Assembly (NCBI RefSeq): GCF_900113375.1
Contig: NZ_FOPC01000008.1
Location: 62,001-126,000, forward strand
Direction: 5' to 3'
DNA from: Algoriphagus hitonicola
GTDB lineage: Bacteria > Bacteroidota > Bacteroidia > Cytophagales > Cyclobacteriaceae
Length of the DNA stretch: 64,000 bases
The notes under the pieces were generated by a model that was given only the letters and a program-made list of their open reading frames with translations, was not told the DNA's origin and did not search any database. The stretch's first letter is position 1, and every line of letters starts with the position of its first letter. The translations under genes and the position numbers were made by a program. Positions 43,693 to 52,593 of this stretch are shown here, in pieces.

Positions 43693-44988
43693 TTAATTCA
43701 GCTTTTTGTCAAGAGTTAAAATGGTTTTTAAAAGCACGTTGGCGCCATTCGCGATTTCTTCTTTGCTGGAGTATTCGTCTGGCGCATGACTGATGCCATC
43801 CTTGCTTGGGATAAAAATCATTCCCATTGGGGCAATTCGAGCCATTTCTTGGGCATCATGTCCAGCTCCACTTGGCAAACTCATTGTAGTCAGACCGAGT
43901 TCTTCAGCAGATTCTTTGATGATTTGCCGAATAGATTCATTGGCTATTGCAGGTTTGGAGGCCACTTCGATATGTTTGACCGAAACTTCTACTCCGAATT
44001 CTTCCGCAAATTCCTCCGCTTGACTTTCCAAACTTTCATAGAGCGACCAGATTTTTTCGGATGAGAGATCTCTGATTTCGAGGGATAATTTCACTTCCCC
44101 TGGGATCACGTTTCCAGCTCCAGGTGAGGCTTCGATTTTCCCGACTGTACCTACTTGTCTTCCTTCTTCGGCACGGATAGTTTCATTGACTTCTAAAATA
44201 AACTTGGCTGCGGGAAGCATAGGGTCTTTCCTCAAATTCATCGGGGTGGTCCCGGCGTGGTTTGCTTTTCCTTTGAAGGTAAATTCCCACCACTCGATCG
44301 CGACGATTCCTTCGACAACTCCAATATCAATTTCTTCATTGTAGAGATTGGCGCCTTGCTCAATATGTAACTCTAAAAAAGCGGCTAAGTCTCCCTGTTT
44401 ACGTGCCATTTCTGGGATTTTATCAGGATTTCCACCCAGTTGACTGATTCCCTCAGCTTGGCTAACTCCCGCATTGCTGACTACTTTCAGCGCCTCCTCG
44501 TTGAGTTGGCCGACCATTGCGCGACTTCCAATGACTCCGCCTTCCTCATTAGCAAAAATGATCACTTCCAAGGGATGCTGAGTTTCGATATTTTGCTCTT
44601 GTAAAGTCTGAATGACCTCAATAGCACTTAAACTTCCGACGGGACCGTCGTAGTGTCCTCCATTGGGCACTTCATCAATATGGGAGCCGAAGGCGATGGG
44701 TTTTAAATCGGGGTTTCTTCCCGTCCGTTTTCCAATGATATTTCCTGCAAAGTCCACTTTTACTTCAAGTCCAGCTTCTCGCATTAAGCCTTGCACATAT
44801 TCTCTTGCTGCCATGTCGTGGGTAGAAAATGCGACACGGTCGGACCCTTGAGCATCATTTTTTCCATAGTTGGACAAGTGCATCAAATGCTGATGGAGTC
44901 GATCCGAATTGACCAGGATCTCTTGTGCCAAAGAAACTGTGGCGCTGATAAAATAAATGCTGAGCGTGTAGAGTAGGGCTTTTTTCAT
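43693..44988 (-). CDS. Secreted M20 family amidohydrolase (hydantoinase/carbamoylase type)
   Basis: A 431-residue protein with a signal peptide (about residues 1-21, ending SLAQ). The dimetal site is visible: His103 in GSHIDEV, Asp114 in GGHYDGPVG, and Glu148/Glu149 in ANEEGG; the dimerisation domain has FKGKANHAGTTPMNLRKDPM; the C-terminus ends with SGAGHDAQEMA and DGISHAPDEYS. These features are those of allantoate amidohydrolases and N-carbamoyl-L-amino acid hydrolases. A periplasmic location is unusual for a purine-catabolic enzyme, so a carbamoyl-amino acid or related substrate is possible. Confidence 0.88.
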   Translation of the reverse strand: MKKALLYTLSIYFISATVSLAQEILVNSDRLHQHLMHLSNYGKNDAQGSDRVAFSTHDMAAREYVQGLMREAGLEVKVDFAGNIIGKRTGRNPDLKPIAFGSHIDEVPNGGHYDGPVGSLSAIEVIQTLQEQNIETQHPLEVIIFANEEGGVIGSRAMVGQLNEEALKVVSNAGVSQAEGISQLGGNPDKIPEMARKQGDLAAFLELHIEQGANLYNEEIDIGVVEGIVAIEWWEFTFKGKANHAGTTPMNLRKDPMLPAAKFILEVNETIRAEEGRQVGTVGKIEASPGAGNVIPGEVKLSLEIRDLSSEKIWSLYESLESQAEEFAEEFGVEVSVKHIEVASKPAIANESIRQIIKESAEELGLTTMSLPSGAGHDAQEMARIAPMGMIFIPSKDGISHAPDEYSSKEEIANGANVLLKTILTLDKKLN

Positions 44989-45053
44989 CTACTCAATTTA
45001 GAGTTTAAAAAGCTAAGAAAAAACTTCTTTTTCTGGCCGATTTGGCCACAATT

Positions 45054-45087
45054 AAAAAAAGAAAAGTCCCACTTTTCAGCGGGACTT
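45054..45087 (-). terminator. Rho-independent terminator of the acyl-ACP desaturase gene
   Basis: AAGTCCC (45064-45070) pairs with GGGACTT (45081-45087), with an inner CT/AG pair. The A-rich run at 45054-45064 reads as U-rich after the stem on the minus strand. It begins 8 bp past the desaturase stop. Confidence 0.8.
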
Positions 45088-45094
45088 AGAAGAT

Positions 45095-46093
45095 TTATTT
45101 CAACCAGGCAAGTTTGACTTCATCAGGAGCTTTCATCCGATCTGCCAATCGCATGTAGCGGTCTGCCAGATTAGAAAGGTAATCCTGAGCCTTGGAAGCC
45201 ATGTCATTGAGTCCTGTGACAGCTTCGATTTTCCAGTAATCTACTAAATGCTGAATGATTCGAGCATAATCCCAACCGGTGTAGATTCCTACTTTCTGAG
45301 TAATCTCTGAGAAATCTCTGTAAAGTGATTCTCTTTTTCCACCTTCTCCCATGAGGACGGCTGGCATGACGATTTGCTTTCGCATCATTTTTTCAAAGGC
45401 CACCATTGCCCCACTCGGGTCTATTTCGAAAATTTTAGCCATAAATGACTTATAAGCTTTTTCATGTCTAGCCTCATCCCCTGCGATAGTTTTACATATT
45501 CTGGAGAGTACATAATCTCCCGCTTTATCGGCTAACTTACCAGTATTCACGTGTGAGATTTTTGTTGCACGCTCCTGAAAAGAGGTATAAATCATCGCCT
45601 GATAAGGGTCAGATTCAGACTTAGGGTCAAAGCCGTTAGAAAGCAAGCGGTGAATGGTTTGCTCCACTGCTTTCATATCCACTCGACCAGTGAGATAGAG
45701 GTATTTGTTTAGAAGGTCACCGTGCCGATTTTCTTCAGCTGTCCAGGCTTTGGACCAGCGAACCCAGCCGGAAGGAGACAGGAGGCTTCGCTCCTCATTT
45801 ATTCCTTCCAACAAGTTGAAATAAGTTTGGTAAGAAGGCAAAGCCTCCTCGGTGATCATATTTCCAACAAGGGAAGTCAAGACGGTATCCGGAATTCCTT
45901 CTGCTCTTTTTTGTAATAATTTCACTTCTTCGAAAACTTCCGGATTGTGAAAATCGGGAAGGAAATCTGAGGGTTGCCAACATTCATCAGGGTCGACCAA
46001 AACATTGTCTACCGCATCCCCCACCAAGTCATCTAGTTGGGAGATGACTTCCATGTTTTTTTCTAGTTCGTAATTGATTTCTACTGATTTCAT
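45095..46093 (-). CDS. Acyl-ACP desaturase (soluble di-iron)
   Basis: A 332-residue ferritin-like enzyme introducing a cis double bond into acyl-ACP. The di-iron ligand set is present in four helices: Glu83 (TEEALPSY), Glu121 and His124 (TAEENRHG), Glu174 (SFQERA), and Glu207 with His210 (AGDEARHE). WRWSKAW-type sequence precedes the second helix. It would set unsaturated fatty acid levels and membrane fluidity. The upstream region carries a 17-bp dyad and a half copy overlapping its likely promoter, suggesting transcriptional control. Confidence 0.92.
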   Translation of the reverse strand: MKSVEINYELEKNMEVISQLDDLVGDAVDNVLVDPDECWQPSDFLPDFHNPEVFEEVKLLQKRAEGIPDTVLTSLVGNMITEEALPSYQTYFNLLEGINEERSLLSPSGWVRWSKAWTAEENRHGDLLNKYLYLTGRVDMKAVEQTIHRLLSNGFDPKSESDPYQAMIYTSFQERATKISHVNTGKLADKAGDYVLSRICKTIAGDEARHEKAYKSFMAKIFEIDPSGAMVAFEKMMRKQIVMPAVLMGEGGKRESLYRDFSEITQKVGIYTGWDYARIIQHLVDYWKIEAVTGLNDMASKAQDYLSNLADRYMRLADRMKAPDEVKLAWLK

Positions 46094-46126
46094 GGGTAAT
46101 TAATTTATCCGAAATCCTCACTTCGG

Positions 46127-46187
46127 CATTGAAATGTCCTATAAAGGTACTGACAATTAAGCAGAATACACATTGAAATGTTCAATG
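46127..46187 (-). promoter_or_regulatory. Candidate operator and promoter region of the desaturase gene
   Basis: A perfect dyad CATTGAA-N3-TTCAATG occupies 46171-46187, and the half-type sequence CATTGAAATG recurs at 46127-46136, 44 bp away. On the minus strand a TACCTTTA box (46143-46150 on the plus strand as TAAAGGTA) fits the TAnnTTTG -7 form, placing the full dyad near the -33 region. A fatty-acid responsive regulator is a plausible ligand; that is inference. Confidence 0.5.
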
Positions 46188-46236
46188 CACCATTTGGAAT
46201 TCCATGAATGGGCAAAAAATTGCTTTTATCTACTTA

Positions 46237-46282
46237 AAAAGTAAATAGAGCCAAGTCTGAACATAAGGCTCTATTCACTTTT
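46237..46282 (-). terminator. Terminator hairpin after the propeller lipoprotein gene
   Basis: AATAGAGCC (46244-46252) and GGCTCTATT (46267-46275) form a 9-bp stem that continues past one mismatch with AAAAGT (46237-46242) and ACTTTT (46277-46282). The minus-strand continuation is T-rich. It lies about 20 bp past the stop at 46302. Confidence 0.75.
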
Positions 46283-46301
46283 AAATTGATTTGGATATGG
46301 A

Positions 46302-47195
46302 TCAATAATCCAATTTGTAAGCAACAACTTTATTTTTGAAAAAAGTCGGCACGTAAACGACTTTATCAGCAGGATTGTATCCGATATCAGCTGTGTTGGA
46401 TTCCTCTTCTGTAGTATCCAGCATTTTGGTCTGATCACCCTCGGAGGCGAACCAGATTTCACCCTGCCATCTTGATGCTACAAAATTACCATCACCTAAA
46501 ATCACCAATCCGTCACCCCCCGTTACTTGGTCATTGATTACTGTGGCGCTTCCGTCTGCGTTCCATTTTTTCAAACCTGAAGCATCCAAGCCATAAATAG
46601 TACCGTCGTCTGCTACAGCAATTCCATTGATAGATTCGTGGCCTTCGGAAACGGTAGAAATCTCTCCATTGGTGTAAAGATGGACTTTACCGGTATTCAT
46701 ATCAGTGAAATAGACATTTTCTTCGAAAGTGGCTACATCGTTGAGAAATTCTGCTCCCTCGACTGGCCAGCGGTTGGTGACAGTAGCAGTAGCAATCTCG
46801 ATTTCTACCAGATCGGTAATGTCAGTGACATATAATTTTCCGTTGGCAATACCCATTCCTTTTGGGGCATTCAGACCAGTCACCCAGTCTTGACTGATGA
46901 TGTTGCCATCCTTGTCAATAATGGAGATAGATCCTTTTCCGTCTTTTTCCTGAGGATCTTGACCAATGATGTTGGAAGTATAAATCGCTCCCGTAGCTTC
47001 ATCATAAAGTACGGACTCCACAGTTTCAAGAGTTGCAGGAGTTTCCCACATCATAGTTAGGGTGGGGCTTTTAGCCTCTTCAGCAGGCTGATTTTCTTCT
47101 ACTTCTGTGGTTTCTTCCGTTTTTTGTGGGCTGCAATAGGTAAATAGTGCTACGGCAGAAAGGCCTAAAATCCCGACTTTCAATTGTGTTTTCAT
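46302..47195 (-). CDS. SMP-30/gluconolactonase-like beta-propeller lipoprotein
   Basis: A 297-residue predicted lipoprotein with Cys21 (FTYC), an acidic linker (TEETTEVEENQPAEEAK), then repeated beta-propeller blades: LYDEATGAIYTSN, IANGKLYVTDITDLVEI, NDVATFEENVYFTDMNTGKVH, GIAVADDGTIYGLDASG, YNPADKVVYVPTFFKN. This resembles SMP-30/NHL six-blade proteins. Metal-ligand positions needed for lactonase activity are not clear, so a binding role is equally possible. Single gene with its own terminator. Confidence 0.7.
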   Translation of the reverse strand: MKTQLKVGILGLSAVALFTYCSPQKTEETTEVEENQPAEEAKSPTLTMMWETPATLETVESVLYDEATGAIYTSNIIGQDPQEKDGKGSISIIDKDGNIISQDWVTGLNAPKGMGIANGKLYVTDITDLVEIEIATATVTNRWPVEGAEFLNDVATFEENVYFTDMNTGKVHLYTNGEISTVSEGHESINGIAVADDGTIYGLDASGLKKWNADGSATVINDQVTGGDGLVILGDGNFVASRWQGEIWFASEGDQTKMLDTTEEESNTADIGYNPADKVVYVPTFFKNKVVAYKLDY

Positions 47196-47434
47196 AACTA
47201 TGGTTGATTAGATTCTATGATTTAGTTCTAAGTTCGTAAATAATTTTCACCAAATAAAATCCTGAATCAAGTCTTTTGTTTCAGGCTCTACCTAATTTTT
47301 AGTATTAAATATATGCAGTGGCATAGAATTGTTTTGAAAAATGCTTTTCATTTATATTGGTTTTACCGCTGGTGGATTTTTGATGTCAGAAAACTCAAAA
47401 GGAATTAAATTCAAACCAATAAAACACAGCAACC

Positions 47435-48685
47435 ATGAGAAAATTTCTACTCCCAGCCCTATTATCAGGGCTTGTTTTAGCTTGCGGTCCTAAAGAAGTG
47501 ACCGTAGATTATACCCAAATGAGCGACGAAGAACGTCTTCAAGCAGCTACTGAAATCGCTCAGTCCACTATTATGGTCGATGGCCACGTGGATCTGCCCT
47601 ATCGGATGAAAGTCGGTGGATTTACCCTTCAGCGTGAAATTCTTGATGTTTCGGTCCGCACACCGGATGGGAATTTTGATTTTCCAAGATCAAGAGAAGG
47701 GGGATTGGATGCGCCGTTTATGTCGATTTATATTCCCGCAGGAAATCAAGCTATCCCAGGCGCTTCCAAGGCATTGGCGGACTCACTGATTTTAATGACC
47801 GAGCGCTTGGCCAATACTTTCCCGGATAAATTTGCGATGGCCTATAGTCCCGCTGATGTGGAGGCTAACTTTAATAAAGGAGTGATTTCTCTTCCGATGG
47901 GAATGGAAAACGGTTCTGGGATAGAAGATGAATTGGCCAACGTGGAATATTTTCACGGCAGGGGAATTCGATACATCACGCTGACACACGGCAAAGACAA
48001 TCTTATCGGAGATGCGAGCTATGACACCACGGGCACTCACGGTGGATTGAGTGAATTTGGTGAGCAGGTAGTCGCCGAGATGAATCGAGTGGGAATCATG
48101 GTGGATTTGAGCCATGTTTCTGATAATACTTTCCGGGATGCCTTGGCCATTAGCAAAGTCCCTGTTATTGCTTCTCATTCCTCAGTTCGGAAATTTACGC
48201 CGGGTTTTGAGCGAAACATGAGTGATGAATTGATCAAAGCAATGGCTGATAATGGTGGTGTGATGATGATTAATTTTGGAGGATCCTTCATCGATTCCGC
48301 TTATGCGGCAGGCTCAGCCAAAGTCCGAGAGCATATTGTCAACTGGTTGGCAGAAAACAATTTAAGTCGGAGGGATTCGGCGGCTCAAGTTTATATCAAG
48401 GAATATACTGCAGCTAATAATCCATTTCCTACGGTGCAGCGCGTGGCCGATCATATCGATCATGTGGTGAATTTGGTAGGGATAGATTATGTGGGTTTTG
48501 GGTCGGATTTTGACGGGGTGGGAGATTCTTTACCGACTGGATTGAAAGATGTGTCGATGTTCCCCAATTTGATCGCTGAGCTTTTGAAACGAGGATATTC
48601 CAAGGAGGATATCGAGAAAATCTGCTACAAAAATATTTTCCGGGTTTGGCAGGCTGTGGAGGATTATGCGGCTTCTCAGAAATAG
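47435..48685 (+). CDS. Membrane dipeptidase (peptidase M19) lipoprotein
   Basis: A 416-residue lipoprotein (lipobox Cys17, LVLAC) of the renal dipeptidase family. Metal ligands appear as His51 and Asp53 in DGHVDLPYR, a GMENGSGIED segment, VDLSHVSDNTF and ASHSSVRKF; the C-terminus has GFGSDFDGVGDSLPTGL. It hydrolyses dipeptides, possibly including D-amino acid ones, in the periplasm or on a membrane surface. Single gene; a bidirectional terminator lies between it and the toxin gene. Confidence 0.92.
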   Translation: MRKFLLPALLSGLVLACGPKEVTVDYTQMSDEERLQAATEIAQSTIMVDGHVDLPYRMKVGGFTLQREILDVSVRTPDGNFDFPRSREGGLDAPFMSIYIPAGNQAIPGASKALADSLILMTERLANTFPDKFAMAYSPADVEANFNKGVISLPMGMENGSGIEDELANVEYFHGRGIRYITLTHGKDNLIGDASYDTTGTHGGLSEFGEQVVAEMNRVGIMVDLSHVSDNTFRDALAISKVPVIASHSSVRKFTPGFERNMSDELIKAMADNGGVMMINFGGSFIDSAYAAGSAKVREHIVNWLAENNLSRRDSAAQVYIKEYTAANNPFPTVQRVADHIDHVVNLVGIDYVGFGSDFDGVGDSLPTGLKDVSMFPNLIAELLKRGYSKEDIEKICYKNIFRVWQAVEDYAASQK

Positions 48686-48704
48686 AGGTATTGAAAAAAA
48701 CTAA

Positions 48705-48742
48705 AAATAGACCCAATTGATGGTTATGCGCTGGGTCTATTT
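48705..48742. terminator. Bidirectional terminator between the M19 dipeptidase and PIN toxin genes
   Basis: AAATAGACCCA (48705-48715) and TGGGTCTATTT (48732-48742) form an 11-bp perfect stem with A residues before and T residues after, so it can work in both directions. The stop codon of the toxin gene (48737-48739) lies inside the right arm. Confidence 0.8.
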
Positions 48743-49156
48743 TTTTAGGACTTCCAAAAGTTGGGAAGGAGTAAAAACTGGCAGATTTGACCGTTTAAAA
48801 TCTTTGAGATTTCGGGTTAGGATGGACTCATATCCATATTCCAAAGCAGTATAATATTGAAGAGCATCTTCAAAATCTCGGAAGTCCATGTTATTTAGAC
48901 TCAAATCGATGAATTTTTCATTCAGCGGCTTAACTTGAAGTAGAAGCTTGAATTTCCGTATCAGCTCTTTGGCGGATTCTGGCTTCACCAATTTTAAAAG
49001 ATGATAATGAGTATTGGCAATAGATAAGACCGAAACACCACAGCTTATTTCACCTTTCTCAGCAAGTGAAAATATTATTCCAGCTTTGACATCAAAAGGC
49101 TTTCTCTGGGTTAAAAAGTCAATCAAAATATTGGCGTTAACAAAAATTCTTTTCAT
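48737..49156 (-). CDS. PIN domain toxin-like protein with Asn at the first catalytic position
   Basis: A 139-residue PIN-fold protein, the toxin partner of the antitoxin gene that overlaps it by 4 bp. PIN toxins are metal-dependent RNases. The N-terminus reads MKRIFVNANILIDFL: the Asp that normally opens the active site (DTN or DAN) is Asn7, encoded AAC. The other expected acids are present in DFRDFEDALQYY and TRNLKDF. The paralogue at 61.2 kb keeps Asp7. Asn7 predicts reduced or lost RNase activity, so this may be an inactivated toxin or a variant; this is inference. Its stop lies within a terminator stem. Confidence 0.82.
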   Translation of the reverse strand: MKRIFVNANILIDFLTQRKPFDVKAGIIFSLAEKGEISCGVSVLSIANTHYHLLKLVKPESAKELIRKFKLLLQVKPLNEKFIDLSLNNMDFRDFEDALQYYTALEYGYESILTRNLKDFKRSNLPVFTPSQLLEVLKK

Positions 49157-49410
49157 TGATACTTTTTTTCCAGGTATTCTCTGTATTCTTTTTTATAGTC
49201 GTAATCTTCAGGCAAAGGACCTGCTGCCCCCATCAAGCTTTTAACTAACGGGCTGATATGAGTATGATCTAATTCTTCTTCTTTAGGTTTGGAAATCCCA
49301 TCCAAATAGGTTTCTATTAGTTTTGAAAGGCTAGTTTTTTGCTCTAAGGAATATTTTTTTGCTCTTTCGATCACATCCGCGTTAAGACGAATGGTAAGTT
49401 TGCTGTCCAT
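49153..49410 (-). CDS. DUF6364-type ribbon-helix-helix antitoxin
   Basis: An 85-residue protein. The N-terminal half (KLTIRLNADVIERAKKYSLE, then KTSLSKLIETYL) reads as a ribbon-helix-helix DNA-binding domain; the C-terminal half is acidic and ends EYREYLEKKYQ, as in its paralogue, and likely binds the PIN toxin. It overlaps the toxin gene by 4 bp. Such antitoxins repress their own promoter; an imperfect inverted repeat lies upstream at 49426-49456. Confidence 0.85.
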   Translation of the reverse strand: MDSKLTIRLNADVIERAKKYSLEQKTSLSKLIETYLDGISKPKEEELDHTHISPLVKSLMGAAGPLPEDYDYKKEYREYLEKKYQ

Positions 49411-49866
49411 AATTAAGTGAATTTTTGACGTATAAATTTATATTTATTGTACGACATTTTATCAACTCGGTTGATTTTTTTAAATGATTGAATTCTATTA
49501 GATGAATTTGATTATGTAGAATTCTGCCAGAAGTAGAATATCCTTTGATATTCGGGTTGAGAGAACCATGAGCGAAGCTTGCTAAAAATGAACTTTAAAG
49601 CTGATTTTAAGCCATTTAATTTCCTAACAGGCAAACAAGCGGATGATCAGATTAATGAATGTTGAGACATATTACCCTATTCAACTTTATAATATTTTTT
49701 TTACTAATTTCTTGATTTATGGAACAACTTGAAATCCTGCCATATTTTCCTGTTTTCTTTTTGAAAGTTCTCTTTTTCAGTCATTTTGACCGAAAAATGC
49801 AATTGGATTTTGATTTGATGAATAAGTTTTGAATACATTCTCAAGCAACTAAACCACTATCAATAC
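49411..49866. other. Non-coding spacer between the antitoxin and clpB genes
   Basis: 456 bp, A+T-rich, divergent promoter region. Near the antitoxin: imperfect dyad TGACGTATA / TGTACGACA (49426-49434, 49448-49456) and a palindrome TATAAATTTATA (49431-49442). In the middle: GAATATC-cttt-GATATTC at about 49537-49554 and an unsupported 25-codon reading frame at 49588-49665. Near clpB: TTGG (49803-49806) and TAAGTTTTG (49823-49831), a possible promoter. No RNA gene recognised. Confidence 0.45.
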
Positions 49867-52494
49867 ATGGATTTTAAGCAATTCACGATCAAGTCTCAGG
49901 AGGCGATCCAAAAGGCTGCTGAGCTGACGATGGCTTCGGGTCAACCCGCCATCGAAACGGCTCATTTGCTAAAAGGGATTTTCTCCGAGGATGAAAATGT
50001 CACCGACTTTGTCTTCAAAAAACTCGGTGCAAACAAGCAATTACTTTCCCAAAAGCTAGATGAGCAATTGGGAAAACTCCCCAAAGTCAGTGGGACCAAT
50101 CAGCAGCCCCATCTTTCGAATTCGGCCAACCAAGCCTTGATCAAAGCCAAAGATTACCTCAAGACTTTTGGAGACGAATATGTCGCCATCGAGCATTTGC
50201 TTTTGGCGATCCTTGCGGGAACTGATGCCACAGCCCAACTACTCAAAGATCAAGGCTTGGCAGAAAAGCCTCTGATTGAAGCTATTAAGGAACTTAGAAA
50301 AGGAAATAAAGTGACCGATCCCAACGCAGAAAGCAAATACAGGGCTTTGGAAAAGTATTCCAAAAACCTAAACGAATTGGCCAAAAAGGGTAAAATTGAC
50401 CCTGTAATCGGCCGTGATGAAGAAATCAGACGGGTGCTGCAGATTCTCGCCCGTCGTACCAAAAACAACCCCATCCTGCTCGGGGAACCTGGCGTGGGAA
50501 AGACGGCAATTGTCGAAGGACTTGCGCAGCGCATCGTCTCCGGAGATGTGCCGGAAAACCTGAAAAGTAAGACGCTGATTTCTTTGGATATGGGCTTGCT
50601 TGTCGCAGGCGCCAAGTACAAGGGTGAATTTGAGGAGCGACTAAAAGCCGTAATCAAAGAAGTAACCGACGCCGAAGGAGAAATCATTCTCTTTATCGAT
50701 GAGATTCATACTCTGATTGGAGCTGGGGGTGGAGGCGAAGGAGCCATGGATGCAGCAAACTTGCTTAAGCCGGCCTTAGCAAGAGGGGAGTTACATGCCA
50801 TCGGAGCGACCACGTTAAAGGAATACCAAAAATACATCGAGAAAGACAAAGCCTTGGAGCGTCGTTTTCAATCGGTTATTGTGGATGAGCCGGATACGGC
50901 AGATGCGATTTCCATCCTACGCGGTATCAAGGATAAATACGAACTCCATCATGGTGTGCGAATTAAAGATGATGCAGTGATCGCTGCAGTGGAACTTTCG
51001 CAGCGGTACATTTCTGACCGTTTTCTTCCCGATAAAGCCATCGACTTGATGGATGAGGCAGCCGCTAAACTCCGAATGGAGATCGACTCATTGCCTCAGG
51101 AATTGGATGAATTGAACCGTCGAGTCATGCAGCTCGAAATCGAGCGGGAGGCGATCCGAAGAGAAAATAATAAAGACAAAGAAGCAACGCTAAGCAAAGA
51201 AATCGCTGAGCTTTCCGAAAAACGACAGTCGGTAAAAGCCAAGTGGGAAAGTGAGAAAGCGGTGATTATGGGTATTCAGCGGGAAAAAGAAGCTATCGAG
51301 AAGCTGAAACTCGAAGCCGAACAAGCCGAACGATCTGGAGATTTTGGAAAGGTAGCCGAAATCCGGTATGGAAAAATTGTGGAGTCCGAGAAAAAATTGG
51401 AATCCTTCAAGTCCCAATTGGCAGAAATGCAGGCTGGTTCGCCACTGCTGAAGGAAGAAGTGGACAACGAGGATATTGCCTCTGTGGTCTCCAAATGGAC
51501 AGGTATTCCTATCAGTAAAATGATCCAATCCGAGCGGGAAAAATTACTCCATCTCGAAGACGAATTGGGTCGAAGAGTAGCCGGTCAGCGAGAAGCGATC
51601 GCAGCATTGTCAGATGCCGTCCGCAGAAGCCGAGCCGGATTACAGGATCCCAAGCGCCCGATTGGTAGTTTTATCTTTATGGGTACGACTGGTGTGGGTA
51701 AAACCGAACTGGCAAAAGCCTTAGCCGAATACCTTTTCAATGACGAGAATGCCATGGTGCGGATCGATATGTCCGAATATCAGGAACGACATTCGGTCAG
51801 CCGATTGGTTGGAGCGCCTCCGGGATACGTGGGATACGATGAAGGCGGTCAGCTGACTGAGGCTGTTCGGAGAAAACCATATTCCGTGATTCTTTTGGAC
51901 GAGATCGAAAAAGCGCATCCGGATGTATTTAATATCTTGCTCCAAGTGCTCGACGATGGTCGATTGACCGATAACAAAGGCCGTATTGCCAACTTCAAGA
52001 ATACCATTATCATTTTGACCACTAATATCGGTTCGCACCTGATTCAGGATCGGTTTGCTGAGATGGAGGAATGGAACAAAGAGGAGCTTTTGGAAAAAAC
52101 CAAAGCTGAGGTCTTTGACTTATTGAAGAAATCAGTCCGTCCGGAGTTCTTGAACCGAATCGATGAGACGATTATGTTTGAGCCGCTGAATAAGCAGATC
52201 ATCCGCAAGATTGTCGATATTCAATGGAAAGAAATTCAAAATCGACTCGCCGAATCCAATATTGAGATAGAGGCCACCAAGGAAGTTTTGGATTACCTTG
52301 GAGAGGTCGGTTTTGATCCCAATTTCGGTGCGAGACCGCTGAAGCGAACGATGCAGCGCCTGATTCTGAATGAGCTTTCCAAGCAGATATTGGCAGGCTA
52401 TATCAAAAATGACTCAGCGGTTCTAGTGGATTTGGATGCCGACAAGCAGGTGTACTTTAAGAATGTGGATGCTGCGGTTACGATAGAGAACTAA
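49867..52494 (+). CDS. clpB: ATP-dependent chaperone ClpB
   Basis: An 875-residue Hsp100 disaggregase that works with DnaK. N-domain (about residues 1-145), first AAA+ module with Walker [10 protein letters not shown] (about 206-214) and [14 protein letters not shown], the coiled-coil middle domain (about 405-525, which distinguishes ClpB from ClpA), second AAA+ module with GTTGVGKTE (about 607-615), [15 protein letters not shown] and [11 protein letters not shown] at the C-terminus. No internal start at the usual ClpB95 position was confirmed. A strong terminator follows. Confidence 0.97.
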   Translation: MDFKQFTIKSQEAIQKAAELTMASGQPAIETAHLLKGIFSEDENVTDFVFKKLGANKQLLSQKLDEQLGKLPKVSGTNQQPHLSNSANQALIKAKDYLKTFGDEYVAIEHLLLAILAGTDATAQLLKDQGLAEKPLIEAIKELRKGNKVTDPNAESKYRALEKYSKNLNELAKKGKIDPVIGRDEEIRRVLQILARRTKNNPILLGEPGVGKTAIVEGLAQRIVSGDVPENLKSKTLISLDMGLLVAGAKYKGEFEERLKAVIKEVTDAEGEIILFIDEIHTLIGAGGGGEGAMDAANLLKPALARGELHAIGATTLKEYQKYIEKDKALERRFQSVIVDEPDTADAISILRGIKDKYELHHGVRIKDDAVIAAVELSQRYISDRFLPDKAIDLMDEAAAKLRMEIDSLPQELDELNRRVMQLEIEREAIRRENNKDKEATLSKEIAELSEKRQSVKAKWESEKAVIMGIQREKEAIEKLKLEAEQAERSGDFGKVAEIRYGKIVESEKKLESFKSQLAEMQAGSPLLKEEVDNEDIASVVSKWTGIPISKMIQSEREKLLHLEDELGRRVAGQREAIAALSDAVRRSRAGLQDPKRPIGSFIFMGTTGVGKTELAKALAEYLFNDENAMVRIDMSEYQERHSVSRLVGAPPGYVGYDEGGQLTEAVRRKPYSVILLDEIEKAHPDVFNILLQVLDDGRLTDNKGRIANFKNTIIILTTNIGSHLIQDRFAEMEEWNKEELLEKTKAEVFDLLKKSVRPEFLNRIDETIMFEPLNKQIIRKIVDIQWKEIQNRLAESNIEIEATKEVLDYLGEVGFDPNFGARPLKRTMQRLILNELSKQILAGYIKNDSAVLVDLDADKQVYFKNVDAAVTIEN

Positions 52495-52520
52495 TCTCGG
52501 AAAAGCTTTCAGGCTGAAAT

Positions 52521-52567
52521 AGGTAAACCCTTGAGGTCTTTTAGACCTCGAGGGTTTTGTTTTACCT
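52521..52567 (+). terminator. Rho-independent terminator of clpB
   Basis: AAACCCT (52525-52531) and GAGGTC (52533-52538) pair with GACCTC (52544-52549) and AGGGTTT (52551-52557), with one internal T/G pair and a 5-nt loop, followed by TGTTTT. A 14-position stem, starting about 30 bp after the clpB stop. Confidence 0.9.
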
Positions 52568-52593
52568 GATGTAAAATGGGGCCAAACTGATTT

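Noticed and set aside
45034..45048. TGGCC-gattt-GGCCA inverted repeat upstream of the M20 gene
   Set aside because: Only 5-bp arms; too likely by chance to call an operator.
47266..47290. CCTGAA...TTCAGG imperfect dyad upstream of the M19 dipeptidase gene
   Set aside because: Short arms with a long loop, no T run and no promoter relation.
49588..49665. A 25-codon reading frame (MNFKADFKPFNF...) in the antitoxin-clpB spacer
   Set aside because: Too short, no signal or motif, no promoter or conservation evidence; chance frames of this length are common.
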